A DNA stretch of 64,000 nt from Oscillospiraceae bacterium (GTDB taxonomy: Bacteria; Bacillota; Clostridia; Oscillospirales; Oscillospiraceae). The stretch spans positions 1 to 64,000 of the forward strand of contig JAHHRW010000001.1 of the NCBI GenBank assembly GCA_020025575.1, in the 5' to 3' direction. This document shows, one piece after another, positions 43,249-51,230 of this stretch (position 1 is its first letter; each line of letters begins with the position of its first letter). The position numbers and the translations under genes were made by a program. Under the pieces are notes generated by a model. That model saw only the letters and a list, made by a program, of their open reading frames with translations. It was not told the DNA's origin and ran no database searches.

Positions 43249-43485
43249 ATGACGGTGTTAATTTGGGTGGTTCTCACGCTCCTGGTCGTTTGGTGTGGCA
43301 TTGCCTTTGCCTACGCCATGTACGAAAGCTTCAGGCTATTCAAGCGGTTCTTTCATGACTGGCTGGGTTTTCATCTTCCGGATGATCGCAATGTCTGGTT
43401 GAAGGGAGACCGTCGGCACTGCCGGTGCAAGGTGTGCCACAGGGTCCTGATCCTGACGGATGATGGTGGATGGGTGGGGGTGTGA
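43249..43485 (+). CDS. Membrane-anchored phage protein with zinc-ribbon-like end
   Basis: A 78-residue chain: one N-terminal hydrophobic helix (about 3-27), then a soluble part with CRCKVCHR. GGAGGATGAT precedes the ATG. The end overlaps a short methylase remnant. Confidence 0.65.
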   Translation: MTVLIWVVLTLLVVWCGIAFAYAMYESFRLFKRFFHDWLGFHLPDDRNVWLKGDRRHCRCKVCHRVLILTDDGGWVGV

Positions 43486-43571
43486 GAACCGTACTGAAAT
43501 ATCCAGGTGCGAAGTGGATGAATTTTGAGCCATCCAAACAAATGACACTATTCGAGAAGGGGAGATTATGA
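43482..43571 (+). pseudogene. Remnant of a Dam-type DNA methylase gene
   Basis: GTG 43482 opens VRTVLKYPGAKW, the start of phage DNA adenine methylases (SAM-binding motif KYPGGK type). Codon 13 onward jumps to NFEPSKQMTLFEKG and stops after 29 codons. A large in-frame deletion has left the two ends of one or two genes. It overlaps both neighbours by four bases, as in the original operon. Confidence 0.55.
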
Positions 43572-43933
43572 TGAGGGAAATTCTAGTTGATTTAGATTCT
43601 GTAATGAAACCCTGCAAGCCTTATGCAGACGGCACATTGCAGAATATGAAAAAGTCTGAACTGATTGAGTATGTCCGGATGTTGGAACACAATAACGATG
43701 TAGCGGTTGCGGCTTTGAATCAACAGGCTGAGAATGTTAAAGACTGGGAGCCTGTTGTTCGTGCACATTGGGAAACGGTCCCTAACAGAGTGCTTGAACA
43801 TGGAGAAGTAGAAATAAGAGGGACTGCTGAAAGGTGTTCTTCTTGCATGCATGCGAGCAAAGATTTCAAGAAATGGTTTGATCGTTGCCCTAACTGCGGC
43901 GCAAAGATGGATGGGGAGGAAGAACAATGCTAA
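43568..43933 (+). CDS. Phage protein with C-terminal zinc ribbon
   Basis: A 121-residue protein. Central HNDVAVAALNQQ helix, and a C-terminal metal site CSSCMHAS...CPNCGAKMD (about residues 92-116). AAGGGGAG precedes ATG 43568 or 43571. Similar zinc-ribbon proteins are common in Clostridia phages; role unknown. Confidence 0.72.
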   Translation: MMREILVDLDSVMKPCKPYADGTLQNMKKSELIEYVRMLEHNNDVAVAALNQQAENVKDWEPVVRAHWETVPNRVLEHGEVEIRGTAERCSSCMHASKDFKKWFDRCPNCGAKMDGEEEQC

Positions 43934-44076
43934 AAGCAATCATTATCGCTGTAGTTGTGCTACTCGCAATCATCGATATCCTTGTAGTCGCCTCTTGTTG
44001 CAAGGTAGCTGGTGAATGCAGTAGAGAAGAAGAACGGAAAGAGAGGGAGAAGGATGACCCGGAAACGTTTTATTAA
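43927..44076 (+). CDS. Small membrane protein (49 residues)
   Basis: ATG 43927 overlaps the previous gene. One hydrophobic helix (LKAIIIAVVVLLAIIDILVVA) is followed by a highly charged Glu/Arg/Lys tail. Confidence 0.6.
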   Translation: MLKAIIIAVVVLLAIIDILVVASCCKVAGECSREEERKEREKDDPETFY

Positions 44077-44151
44077 GCTGCTGATGGCGAAGGGGTACAG
44101 TGCAATGAGGCAAATCTGATTGCCTTGCTGGTGAAGGGCAGAAGATCGTGA
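44054..44151 (+). pseudogene. Frameshifted small phage gene
   Basis: ATG 44054 reads MTRKRFIKLLMAKGYS, a start found in short Clostridia phage proteins, then goes to a stop after 21 codons. A one-base shift near 44100 restores NEANLIALLVKGRRS to a stop at 44149. Likely a broken copy. Confidence 0.4.
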
Positions 44152-44216
44152 CATGTGTCTGCATCTGCATAGCGAGCATCCCATTTGGATAGCCACGGCT
44201 GCCAAAGGGGGACTAC

Positions 44217-44233
44217 TTAGGGGCTGCCCCTAA
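44217..44233 (+). other. Short hairpin before the next early gene
   Basis: TTAGGGG-CTG-CCCCTAA, a 7-bp perfect stem without T run, in a 117-base noncoding gap. Confidence 0.35.
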
Positions 44234-44268
44234 CACCTCAATACAAGATGATAAAGGAGTGATAGATA

Positions 44269-44463
44269 ATGTCAAAGCCCTGGCAGAATAACAGCGGTTG
44301 TAGCGATCCTACAGCTTATGCTGCTACCAAAGCAGTTTCAGAGGAAGAAGAACGAGTGAATGAGCTTATTCGGATTCTGAAAAATACAATCCGTTTAACC
44401 GGTTTCGAATTGCTCAATCGTATTGAGCTGCGTGACAGGAAAAGTGGGAGGATTTACCGGTGA
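44269..44463 (+). CDS. Conserved-type small prophage protein (64 residues)
   Basis: AAGGAG precedes the ATG. Starts SKPWQNNSGCSDPTAYAAT, then a helix with VNELIRILKNTIRLTGFEL and a basic end RDRKSGRIYR. I recognise this pattern from Clostridia prophages but know no function. Confidence 0.75.
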   Translation: MSKPWQNNSGCSDPTAYAATKAVSEEEERVNELIRILKNTIRLTGFELLNRIELRDRKSGRIYR

Positions 44464-44510
44464 GTGGATACTACTGTTTATATTTTTACCATGCCGGCGG
44501 GGTGTAAATT

Positions 44511-45032
44511 ATGGCGGGATTGCATTATGACAGCCTGGCAGATCTTCCGGCGAATATGCAGAAACAGGCAGCTGCGAAACTGTGTGGTGAAAAACAAGCC
44601 GTGGCAGCCAAAAGGTCGAAGTACAACAATATCAAGGAAACGGTTTCAGATATCGTTTTTGACAGCAAAAAAGAGGCCCGTCGTTATTCATATTTAATGA
44701 GGGCAGTTGAGCAAGGGATTATCTGTGATCTGAGGCTGCAGCATGATTTCACATTGCAGGAAGCATATACAAAACCCGATGGGGAGCGTGTTCGTGCGAT
44801 CAGGTATAAGGCAGACTTTACATATCTGGTTGATCAAGATGTTCGTCCTACTATATTAAATAATAAAAAGTTTCTTTTGGATTTCTCTGCAGCTGACCTT
44901 GATTTTTGGTTTAGCTGCTTAGATGCCAGGCTCATAGTGGAAGATACCAAAACACGTGGTACCAAAACGAAGGTATACATTATAAAAAAGAAACTCATGG
45001 AAGACCAAGGTTATGAGATCAGAGAGGTTTGA
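44511..45032 (+). CDS. DUF1064 nuclease-fold protein
   Basis: A 173-residue protein of the DUF1064 family, thought to have a PD-(D/E)xK nuclease fold. Motifs: FDSKKEARRYSYL (Glu), RYKADFTYLV (Asp) and VEDTKT (E-x-x-K), then KKKLMEDQGYEI. A stretch of about 30 residues between the Asp and Glu motifs (DVRPTILNNKKF onward) seems longer than usual. ATG 44511 follows GGGGTGT. It may process replication or recombination intermediates. Confidence 0.8.
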   Translation: MAGLHYDSLADLPANMQKQAAAKLCGEKQAVAAKRSKYNNIKETVSDIVFDSKKEARRYSYLMRAVEQGIICDLRLQHDFTLQEAYTKPDGERVRAIRYKADFTYLVDQDVRPTILNNKKFLLDFSAADLDFWFSCLDARLIVEDTKTRGTKTKVYIIKKKLMEDQGYEIREV

Positions 45033-45164
45033 AGTGTCAATTTAAAAGTTATTGCAGTTAATATTAGGCGGTCCGGCCTACCTATGACCGGACCGCGACG
45101 AAGTTTGTTTTCTGCTGCCGAACGCCGACGGCAGAAAAGAGCCTTTGTAGATGGAGGGATATAG
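45033..45164 (+). other. Gap with two strong hairpins
   Basis: GCGGTCCGG/CCGGACCGC (45068-45076 with 45088-45096) is followed by a stem based on TTCTGC/GCAGAA near 45110-45136. Neither has a T run. Lying before the Rep-like gene, they could be replication-origin structures or mRNA stabilisers. Confidence 0.4.
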
Positions 45165-45920
45165 ATGAAAAGGATTAAGAGAAGAATTTTTGCAGGGCCT
45201 GTCTGCGAACAGATCGTCTGCAATGTGTCTGACAGAGTTATGGATATCAAAACAGCAAAGCCCCGGATTCGATTCAAGACAGAGGAGGAACGGGAGAAAC
45301 ATAAACTGGAGATATCCAGAAGAAGACACGCTCGGCAATTTCAGGCAAACTTCTCTCCAAGCTCTATCTACTCCACATTAACATTTAGCGATGAATACGA
45401 AGTACATGCATTTCCTGAGGCACGCCGGATCAGAGACAATTACTGCCGGCGGCTCCTTCGTGCTTACCCAAATGCAGTCATATTCATTTACATGGGGCGC
45501 GGCAAGTCCACACATAGAATACACTTTCACATGGTATCAGAAGGAATCCCTGAGGATGTCATCCGTCAAAAGTGGGTATCAGGTACAATCCTCAGAACGG
45601 AACATCTGCGGGAACATAACTATTTTAATGGTAAGAACCGGGGACAGGACTATTCCGGATTGGCAAATTACTTATTTAACCACTGGACACCGGAGCAGGG
45701 TGGTCACCGATGGAAACAGTGTGGAAAGGTCAGGAAACCAGACATTGAAGATCCGACACTATGCATTAGGGAATATTCTGAGTCTAAGCCGCCTCGAGCT
45801 CCTAAGGGATATATATTGGTGGAAACCAAATCAAATCAATACGGATATCTGTACTTCCGATATGTGATGGAGCCGCCCAAACAGAAACGTAAAAAGAAAA
45901 CAAATCAGCTGATCTCATGA
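45165..45920 (+). CDS. HUH Rep-like replication-associated protein
   Basis: A 251-residue protein. Motif I is STLTFSDEY (about 66-74), motif II HRIHFHMVSEG (about 116-126, the HUH histidines) and motif III DYSGLANYLFNHW with the candidate tyrosines. These match the rolling-circle Rep/relaxase endonuclease group. It likely nicks DNA at an origin. The N and C termini are basic. GGAGGGATATAG precedes ATG 45165. Such genes occur in some Clostridia siphophages between early and packaging genes. Confidence 0.75.
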   Translation: MKRIKRRIFAGPVCEQIVCNVSDRVMDIKTAKPRIRFKTEEEREKHKLEISRRRHARQFQANFSPSSIYSTLTFSDEYEVHAFPEARRIRDNYCRRLLRAYPNAVIFIYMGRGKSTHRIHFHMVSEGIPEDVIRQKWVSGTILRTEHLREHNYFNGKNRGQDYSGLANYLFNHWTPEQGGHRWKQCGKVRKPDIEDPTLCIREYSESKPPRAPKGYILVETKSNQYGYLYFRYVMEPPKQKRKKKTNQLIS

Positions 45921-45988
45921 TCAGTTTGGTAAGCCTTGTAAATGTGTAAAGTTTGACAACCACAGTGCCGACAGGAGGTTAAGATACA

Positions 45989-46399
45989 ATGAGTAGACCA
46001 AAAGAAATCTGGTGGGGACATGCAAAGTCCATCATCAGGGGGTACCCAGAGTTAAAGCAGCAGTATGATGATCTTCACAGACAAAAGATGGCGCAGAACT
46101 ACAGCGGAATGCCGAGCGGATCGGGTAGCGGCCGAGCTCTTGAGGATATAGCAATACGAGAACTACCCTTGTGCAAGCAACGGCAGTATGATGCTGTAAC
46201 TAAAGCAATTGAATCAACTAGGCGATTACCGTATGGAAAAGACTGCCTTAGGTTGATTGACCTGGTCTTTTTCAAAAAGACTCATACACTCACCGGCGCT
46301 GCCCTGAAACTGAATATCAGCTATTCAACAGCTCAGAATTGGCATGGGGAATTTATCCGAACAGTTGGTGGGAATATGGGTTGGTTAGATGGTTTATAA
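45989..46399 (+). CDS. Candidate phage late-gene regulator, ArpU/RinA-like
   Basis: A 136-residue protein. A conserved-looking N terminus (RPKEIWWGHAKSIIRGYPEL) and a C-terminal helix-turn-helix (LTGAALKLNISYSTAQNWHGEF) are visible. Proteins of this size and position, just before terminase, activate late transcription in Gram-positive phages. ACAGGAGGT precedes the ATG. Assignment is by layout and motif. Confidence 0.65.
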   Translation: MSRPKEIWWGHAKSIIRGYPELKQQYDDLHRQKMAQNYSGMPSGSGSGRALEDIAIRELPLCKQRQYDAVTKAIESTRRLPYGKDCLRLIDLVFFKKTHTLTGAALKLNISYSTAQNWHGEFIRTVGGNMGWLDGL

Positions 46400-46515
46400 A
46401 AAGATTGCACTAAAAAGCCATCAAAGTATGATTTAATAATAGCATGCAAAGTGCAACAAATTCCCAAGCGATTGGAAAACCATTGCAGAAACAGCGTTCG
46501 ATAAAGATAAGACAT

Positions 46516-46589
46516 GGTGCGCCAGTGGGGAGTTGGTTTTCTAAGTCCTTCACCAACGGAAGGCCGTTCAAGTCGGCCTCGCACCACCA
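46516..46589 (+). ncRNA. tRNA-like element with perfect T arm and CCA end
   Basis: Six acceptor pairs (GGTGCG with CGCACC) end with ACCA, and the T arm GGCCG-TTCAAGT-CGGCC is perfect. The D and anticodon regions do not fold into standard arms; a stem CCTTC/GAAGG with loop ACCAACG (46547-46563) overlaps the place of the anticodon or variable arm. It may be a decayed tRNA or a mimic. Confidence 0.45.
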
Positions 46590-46592
46590 TAT

Positions 46593-46669
46593 GGCTGATT
46601 AGCTCAGTTGGTAGAGCCGGTGCGGTGTCGTACCGCCATGGGTCGCTGGTTCGAGTCTAGCATCAGCCA
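46593..46669 (+). tRNA. Phage tRNA-like gene, anticodon uncertain (TCG by 7-base loop)
   Basis: Acceptor GGCTGAT/ATCAGCC is perfect; T8, A9, D arm GCTC-AGTTGGTA-GAGC and T arm GCTGG-TTCGAGT-CTAGC are canonical. The anticodon arm is odd: GCGG/CCGC closes TGTCGTA, giving TCG with G instead of T at position 33, and the stem carries a bulge, with four extra bases overall. CCA is not encoded. Confidence 0.55.
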
Positions 46670-46702
46670 CAGTTCAAAATCAAATACAGGCAAGTCGTTA
46701 AA

Positions 46703-47056
46703 ATGATTTCAGAGTTAAGACTTAAAGATTTAGTCAAGTTAATAAAGGCTGGCCGGGAACACGAATTCTACCTTTGGCCAGAGTGGAGAGGTCCGAACGG
46801 CGCAAGAGTACAGACCCTCAAGTATGATCACTTCGAATGCCAGGCGTGCAAGCGTAAAGGTCGATACCGGCGTGCAGTCATAGTCCACCACATCAAGCAT
46901 CTGAAAGATCGCCCAGATCTTGCCCTGTCACTCTTCGATGGAGAGGAAAGACAACTGGAAAGCGTGTGCAAACAGTGCCACGAAGACTATCACCCTGAAA
47001 GCAAACGACAATTCAAACCGATTGGAATTCCTGTGACCGAAGAGCGTTGGGATTGA
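46703..47056 (+). CDS. HNH endonuclease next to terminase
   Basis: A 117-residue protein. Zinc and catalytic features: CQACKRKG, then the HHIKHLKDRPDLAL beta-beta-alpha start and CKQCHEDYH. HNH proteins beside terminase genes assist genome cutting in cos-type phages. The start is ATG 46703; the ribosome binding site is weak. Confidence 0.88.
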   Translation: MISELRLKDLVKLIKAGREHEFYLWPEWRGPNGARVQTLKYDHFECQACKRKGRYRRAVIVHHIKHLKDRPDLALSLFDGEERQLESVCKQCHEDYHPESKRQFKPIGIPVTEERWD

Positions 47057-47188
47057 CCATACCCCCCGGTCAAAAAAACGGGTTGAACCTCCGAGGCGTA
47101 TACTCGTGTGGGTCCAGGACATTCCGGAGATTTACGCGCGCACACGCGAGGGGGAGGGGGGTAAACGGTGAAAGAGGAGGTTTATGGC
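47057..47188 (+). other. Gap holding a candidate cos site
   Basis: A 132-base noncoding stretch between HNH and terminase small subunit. It is GC-rich with short symmetric words (CGCGCGCACACGCG near 47136) and a purine-rich run before the small subunit. This is the usual cos position in HK97-like phages with an HNH gene; the exact cut cannot be read. Confidence 0.35.
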
Positions 47189-47557
47189 ATGGCAAATCCG
47201 AAGAAAAAAGACTGGGCTAGGACAAAGGCGTACAAAGAATTGAGAAACGATTTGGAGCAGGGGCTAAAAGCCAGCGGCCTTGATACACCGAAATATCGTG
47301 ATCTGGTTGATGAATATATGATCAGCTGGTGCCAGCTTAAAGAGCTGAATATGGACATTGAAGATCGTGGGACTCGTGTAAGTTATCAAAATGGATCACA
47401 ATCCGGTGTGTCTGAGAACAAGAGTCTTGGAACAAAAATCAGATTACTGAAATCAATGGATGATATATTCCGTCGGTTAGGTTACCAGGACGAGGCGAAG
47501 GTCAGAAGGAGTGCCGCTGCCCAGCTGAATGCCGGCGGTGACGACGATGAGTTGTAA
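47189..47557 (+). CDS. Terminase small subunit, P27 type
   Basis: A 122-residue DNA-recognition subunit. Basic N terminus, then helical parts with KYRDLVDEYMISWCQLKELN and a C-terminal MDDIFRRLGYQDEAK with an acidic tail DDDEL. GAGGAGG is at proper distance from ATG 47189. It overlaps the large subunit start by 11 bases. Confidence 0.85.
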   Translation: MANPKKKDWARTKAYKELRNDLEQGLKASGLDTPKYRDLVDEYMISWCQLKELNMDIEDRGTRVSYQNGSQSGVSENKSLGTKIRLLKSMDDIFRRLGYQDEAKVRRSAAAQLNAGGDDDEL

Positions 47558-49220
47558 AATTGATCCTAGAATTCTTGAGTTTATCGAGATTGTAGAACAA
47601 GGGAAACAGAGTGCCAACGAAGATGTCAAAGCGCTTTGCAGACATATACGGAATTGCTTCGATACCGAGCAGATATACACGGATGAAGAGCAATTGACCA
47701 GGTATCTGTCGCTTGAAAAATATTTTCCGTATCGTTTGATTCCATGGGAAAAATTCATATTGGGTTTGTGGTGTTGTACCTACTGGAAAGGCCCTATAAA
47801 GAAACCTCGGTGGAAGACAGTTTGCGCAATGGTGGGGCGTGGGGCTGGAAAAGATGGCCTTATCGCATATGTTCTGGCCTGTATGGTGTCGCCCTATAAT
47901 CCGGTTATGCGATACGATGTGGACATTTGTGCAAACAATGAAGAACAGGCACAGAGACCTATGTTGGACTTCATTGATGTACTGGAAACACCTAAGTGGG
48001 AGGCAAAGCTATCCAAGCATTATTACCACACAAAGGAAACTGTTAGTGGAAAAAAGAATAAGGGAAAGATTAAGGGACATACCAACAACCCGAAAGGGCG
48101 TGACGGACTTCGATCAGGAATGGTAATTTTTAACGAAGTTCATCAATACGAGAATTATGATAATATCACTGTCTTTACAACGGGTATGGGCAAGGTTGAC
48201 CAGCCGAGGGTTGGAATTTTTACGTCCAACGGTGATGTGTGTGAAGGACCTTTGGACGATTATTTAGGACAAGCAGAAGAAATGTTACATAACGGGGCTC
48301 CGGATAATGGAGTCCTGTATTTTATTTGCCGGCTTGATGATGTATCTGAGGTTCACAATGAAGAAAACTGGGCCAAAGCAAACCCTTCTCTTCCGTACTT
48401 CCATACGCTACTTGACGAAATCAGAGATGAATACATCAAGTGGGTTGAGCGGCCGGATCAGAATGCAAGCTTTATTACCAAACGTTTCGGAATTCGTTCC
48501 GGGCAGAAAGATATTAGCGTAACAGACTATCAGAAGATAAAAGCAACAAACAGGCCACTGCCAGATATGACTGGATGGTCGTGTACTGCAGGGATTGATT
48601 ATGCAGAATTAAGCGACTGGGCTTCGGTAAACCTACACTTTCGCAAAGGAGATCAGCGTTATGATATCAATCATACATGGATCTGTTCGCAATCCCGGAC
48701 GTTACCTCGGGTCAAGGCACCGTGGAAAGACTGGGTAACTCAAGAAATTTGCACCTTTGTTGATGATGTGAGCATATCCCCAACCCTTATTGCTAACTAC
48801 ATCCGGGATGCTCGCCGAAAATACAACATCAAGATGCTGGCACTTGATCATTTCAGGTGGACAATGCTTTCTGAGGCATTGAAAAAAATTGGATATGATG
48901 CGATGGATAAGACAAAGGTCAAGCTGATAAGACCATCGGATATTATGCAGGCAGATCCAGTTATCCAAGAAATATTTAACCGTGGATGGTTTACATGGGG
49001 GGACAACCCGTGTCTCAGGTGGGCTGTGAATAACACTAAGAGGGTTAGAAGTTCAAAGAGCAAAGGCGTAGATACAGGAAACTTTATTTATGCAAAAATA
49101 GAAGCAAAAAGCAGAAAAACGGACCCATGGATGGCTCTTGTGGCGAGTGTGGCAGTTGAATCATGCCTAGGTACTGGGCAGACAGCTGAAATACCATTTT
49201 TAGGTGCGATTGCTCTGTAA
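47547..49220 (+). CDS. Terminase large subunit
   Basis: A 557-residue packaging motor. Walker A-like VGRGAGKDG (about residue 96), Walker B-like VIFNEVHQYE and a C-terminal nuclease part with DYAELSDW and later acidic residues. It powers DNA translocation into proheads and cuts the genome. ATG 47547 lies inside the small subunit gene. Confidence 0.95.
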   Translation: MSCKIDPRILEFIEIVEQGKQSANEDVKALCRHIRNCFDTEQIYTDEEQLTRYLSLEKYFPYRLIPWEKFILGLWCCTYWKGPIKKPRWKTVCAMVGRGAGKDGLIAYVLACMVSPYNPVMRYDVDICANNEEQAQRPMLDFIDVLETPKWEAKLSKHYYHTKETVSGKKNKGKIKGHTNNPKGRDGLRSGMVIFNEVHQYENYDNITVFTTGMGKVDQPRVGIFTSNGDVCEGPLDDYLGQAEEMLHNGAPDNGVLYFICRLDDVSEVHNEENWAKANPSLPYFHTLLDEIRDEYIKWVERPDQNASFITKRFGIRSGQKDISVTDYQKIKATNRPLPDMTGWSCTAGIDYAELSDWASVNLHFRKGDQRYDINHTWICSQSRTLPRVKAPWKDWVTQEICTFVDDVSISPTLIANYIRDARRKYNIKMLALDHFRWTMLSEALKKIGYDAMDKTKVKLIRPSDIMQADPVIQEIFNRGWFTWGDNPCLRWAVNNTKRVRSSKSKGVDTGNFIYAKIEAKSRKTDPWMALVASVAVESCLGTGQTAEIPFLGAIAL

Positions 49221-49236
49221 GAAAGGAAGTGAAAGT

Positions 49237-50430
49237 ATGGGATTGAAATTTTTTGATTTCTTTAGGCCAATAAATGGAAAAACAACCAGCGTTGAAGTGG
49301 TGGTTCGGGAATTCTATGAAGCTGCGCAAGAGTATCAAATCAGAAACCTATGTTGGATGATATGCGTTGATATGATTGCCAATTCCATTGGAAGATGTGA
49401 GATTCGCACATACAGAAATCACGAGGAAATCAAAGGTGATGAGTATTACCTATGGAACGTTGAACCAAACCTGAACCAGAATAGCTCCCAGTTTTTACAT
49501 AAGCTCATCTATCAGCTGATGAACGATGGGGAGACACTGGTGATAGATACCAAAAGTCGAAAGGGCAAGGAGATGCTTGTTGTAGCCGATGCTTTTATAA
49601 CACCGCAAATCTACCCGGCAAAACAGTGTGAGTATAAGGGTGTCAGGGTCGGCGAGGTTGAATACAAGAAAACATTCCAGGAGCAGGATGTGCTACACCT
49701 GGCACTTACACACATGAACCTAAAAGAGGTTGTAAACGGCATGTATCAAAGTTACTACCGTATGTACGATGCTGCTGTTAGGGCCTACACATGGGGTCAG
49801 GGGCAACACTGGAAAGTCCATGTTAACCAAATGGCCTCAGGTGAAGATGGATGGTCTAAGAAATTTCAGGAGATGATTCAGGATCAGGTTAAACCGTTCT
49901 TAGAAAGCAATGGTGCCATATTGCCTGAATTTGACGGCTATCAATATGAAGAAGTCACCAGCAATAAGAATGGGACAAAAGTCGACACCAGGGATATTAA
50001 AGCGCTGGTTGAAGATATCTTTGACTTTACCACTCGGGCTTTCCTCATTCCTGCCGTATTAGTAAATGGAAAGGTAGAGGCCGTCGGGGATGCAAATGCA
50101 AGATTTCTCACATTTTGCATCGACCCTATTGCAGACCAACTCCAAGAGGAGATTACTCGAAAGAGATACGGCCTGGAAGAATGGAAGAATGGCAATTTTG
50201 TCGTTGTCGATACTTCCACATTGCTTCATTTTGACCTGTTCGCCAATGCAACCAACATAGAAAAACTGGTTGGCTCTGGCGTTTATACAATTAACGATAT
50301 TAGACGTGCGGCGAACCAGGCAACCATTAAGGAAGACTGGGCAGATCAACATTTTATGACTTTGAACATTGTGCCAATGGATAAGTCTGTGAATGTGATC
50401 ACCAAAAACCAGAAAGGAGGAAATGAATGA
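49237..50430 (+). CDS. Portal protein, HK97 family
   Basis: A 397-residue portal. N-terminal GLKFFDFFRP, the WMICVDMIANSIGRCE helix and GDETLVI-type strand, and the C-terminal YTINDIRRAANQ are typical of HK97 gp3-like portals. It forms the dodecameric DNA channel. ATG 49237 has AAGGAAGTG upstream; the open frame to 49204 lies within the terminase end. Confidence 0.93.
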   Translation: MGLKFFDFFRPINGKTTSVEVVVREFYEAAQEYQIRNLCWMICVDMIANSIGRCEIRTYRNHEEIKGDEYYLWNVEPNLNQNSSQFLHKLIYQLMNDGETLVIDTKSRKGKEMLVVADAFITPQIYPAKQCEYKGVRVGEVEYKKTFQEQDVLHLALTHMNLKEVVNGMYQSYYRMYDAAVRAYTWGQGQHWKVHVNQMASGEDGWSKKFQEMIQDQVKPFLESNGAILPEFDGYQYEEVTSNKNGTKVDTRDIKALVEDIFDFTTRAFLIPAVLVNGKVEAVGDANARFLTFCIDPIADQLQEEITRKRYGLEEWKNGNFVVVDTSTLLHFDLFANATNIEKLVGSGVYTINDIRRAANQATIKEDWADQHFMTLNIVPMDKSVNVITKNQKGGNE

Positions 50431-51209
50431 AGAAACTATGGGAAATCAAGCAGAATGCTGTATCCGAAGGCACAATTGATATGTACATCTATGGTGATGT
50501 GGAAGGTGATGGCTATGATTGGTGGACAGATCAGGTAATCGAAAGTGAAACCAGTGCAAACCACTTCCGTGAGGAACTGGCTAAATATCCAAATGCACAG
50601 CAAATCAACATCTACATCAACAGCTATGGTGGAAGTGTGTTTGAGGGGACTGCAATCTACAATCAGCTCAAGCGCCATTCGGCACATAAAACGGTCTATA
50701 TAGACGGCTTTGCATGCTCCATTGCCTCTGTCATCGCAATGGCTGGCGATGAAATCATTATGCCTAGAAATGCTTTGATGATGATCCACAACATGTGGAT
50801 GCATGCCTGCGGCAATGCAGCAGAACTTCGCAAGGCTGCCGACGATCTGGATGTGATCAATACTGCCGGAAGAGCGGCATATATGGAAAAGGCCGGCGGG
50901 AAGTTAGCTGAGGACAAGCTGATTGAAATGATGGATGCAGAAACCTGGCTGACCGCTGAGCAGTGCATCGAATATGGTTTGGCTGATAAGTATGCCGAAA
51001 AGGATGCAGATATGCAGAATGCCAGCGCGGTCTTGCAGAAGGCCAATCTGAACATCGAACAGCGCATCAAGATCCAGAAGAGCCTTGCTGCTCAGCTAAA
51101 GGAGCTTACGGAATGTAAGAATCCTGAAGGAAAACCGGAGAAAACCACAAATCCCACAGAAAAAACCGGAAGTGTCATGCAGATGCTTGCCGGTTTTTAT
51201 AATGCCTAA
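50427..51209 (+). CDS. ClpP-type prohead protease
   Basis: A 260-residue serine protease of the Clp/S49 group. GGSVFEG, catalytic S98 in GFACSIASVIAMAGD and H121 in MMIHNMW are present. It matures the capsid by cutting scaffold regions. The C-terminal tail (about 215-260) is charged and may act as scaffold. ATG overlaps the portal stop. Confidence 0.92.
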   Translation: MKKLWEIKQNAVSEGTIDMYIYGDVEGDGYDWWTDQVIESETSANHFREELAKYPNAQQINIYINSYGGSVFEGTAIYNQLKRHSAHKTVYIDGFACSIASVIAMAGDEIIMPRNALMMIHNMWMHACGNAAELRKAADDLDVINTAGRAAYMEKAGGKLAEDKLIEMMDAETWLTAEQCIEYGLADKYAEKDADMQNASAVLQKANLNIEQRIKIQKSLAAQLKELTECKNPEGKPEKTTNPTEKTGSVMQMLAGFYNA

Positions 51210-51230
51210 TTTTGAAAGGAGAAATTATAA

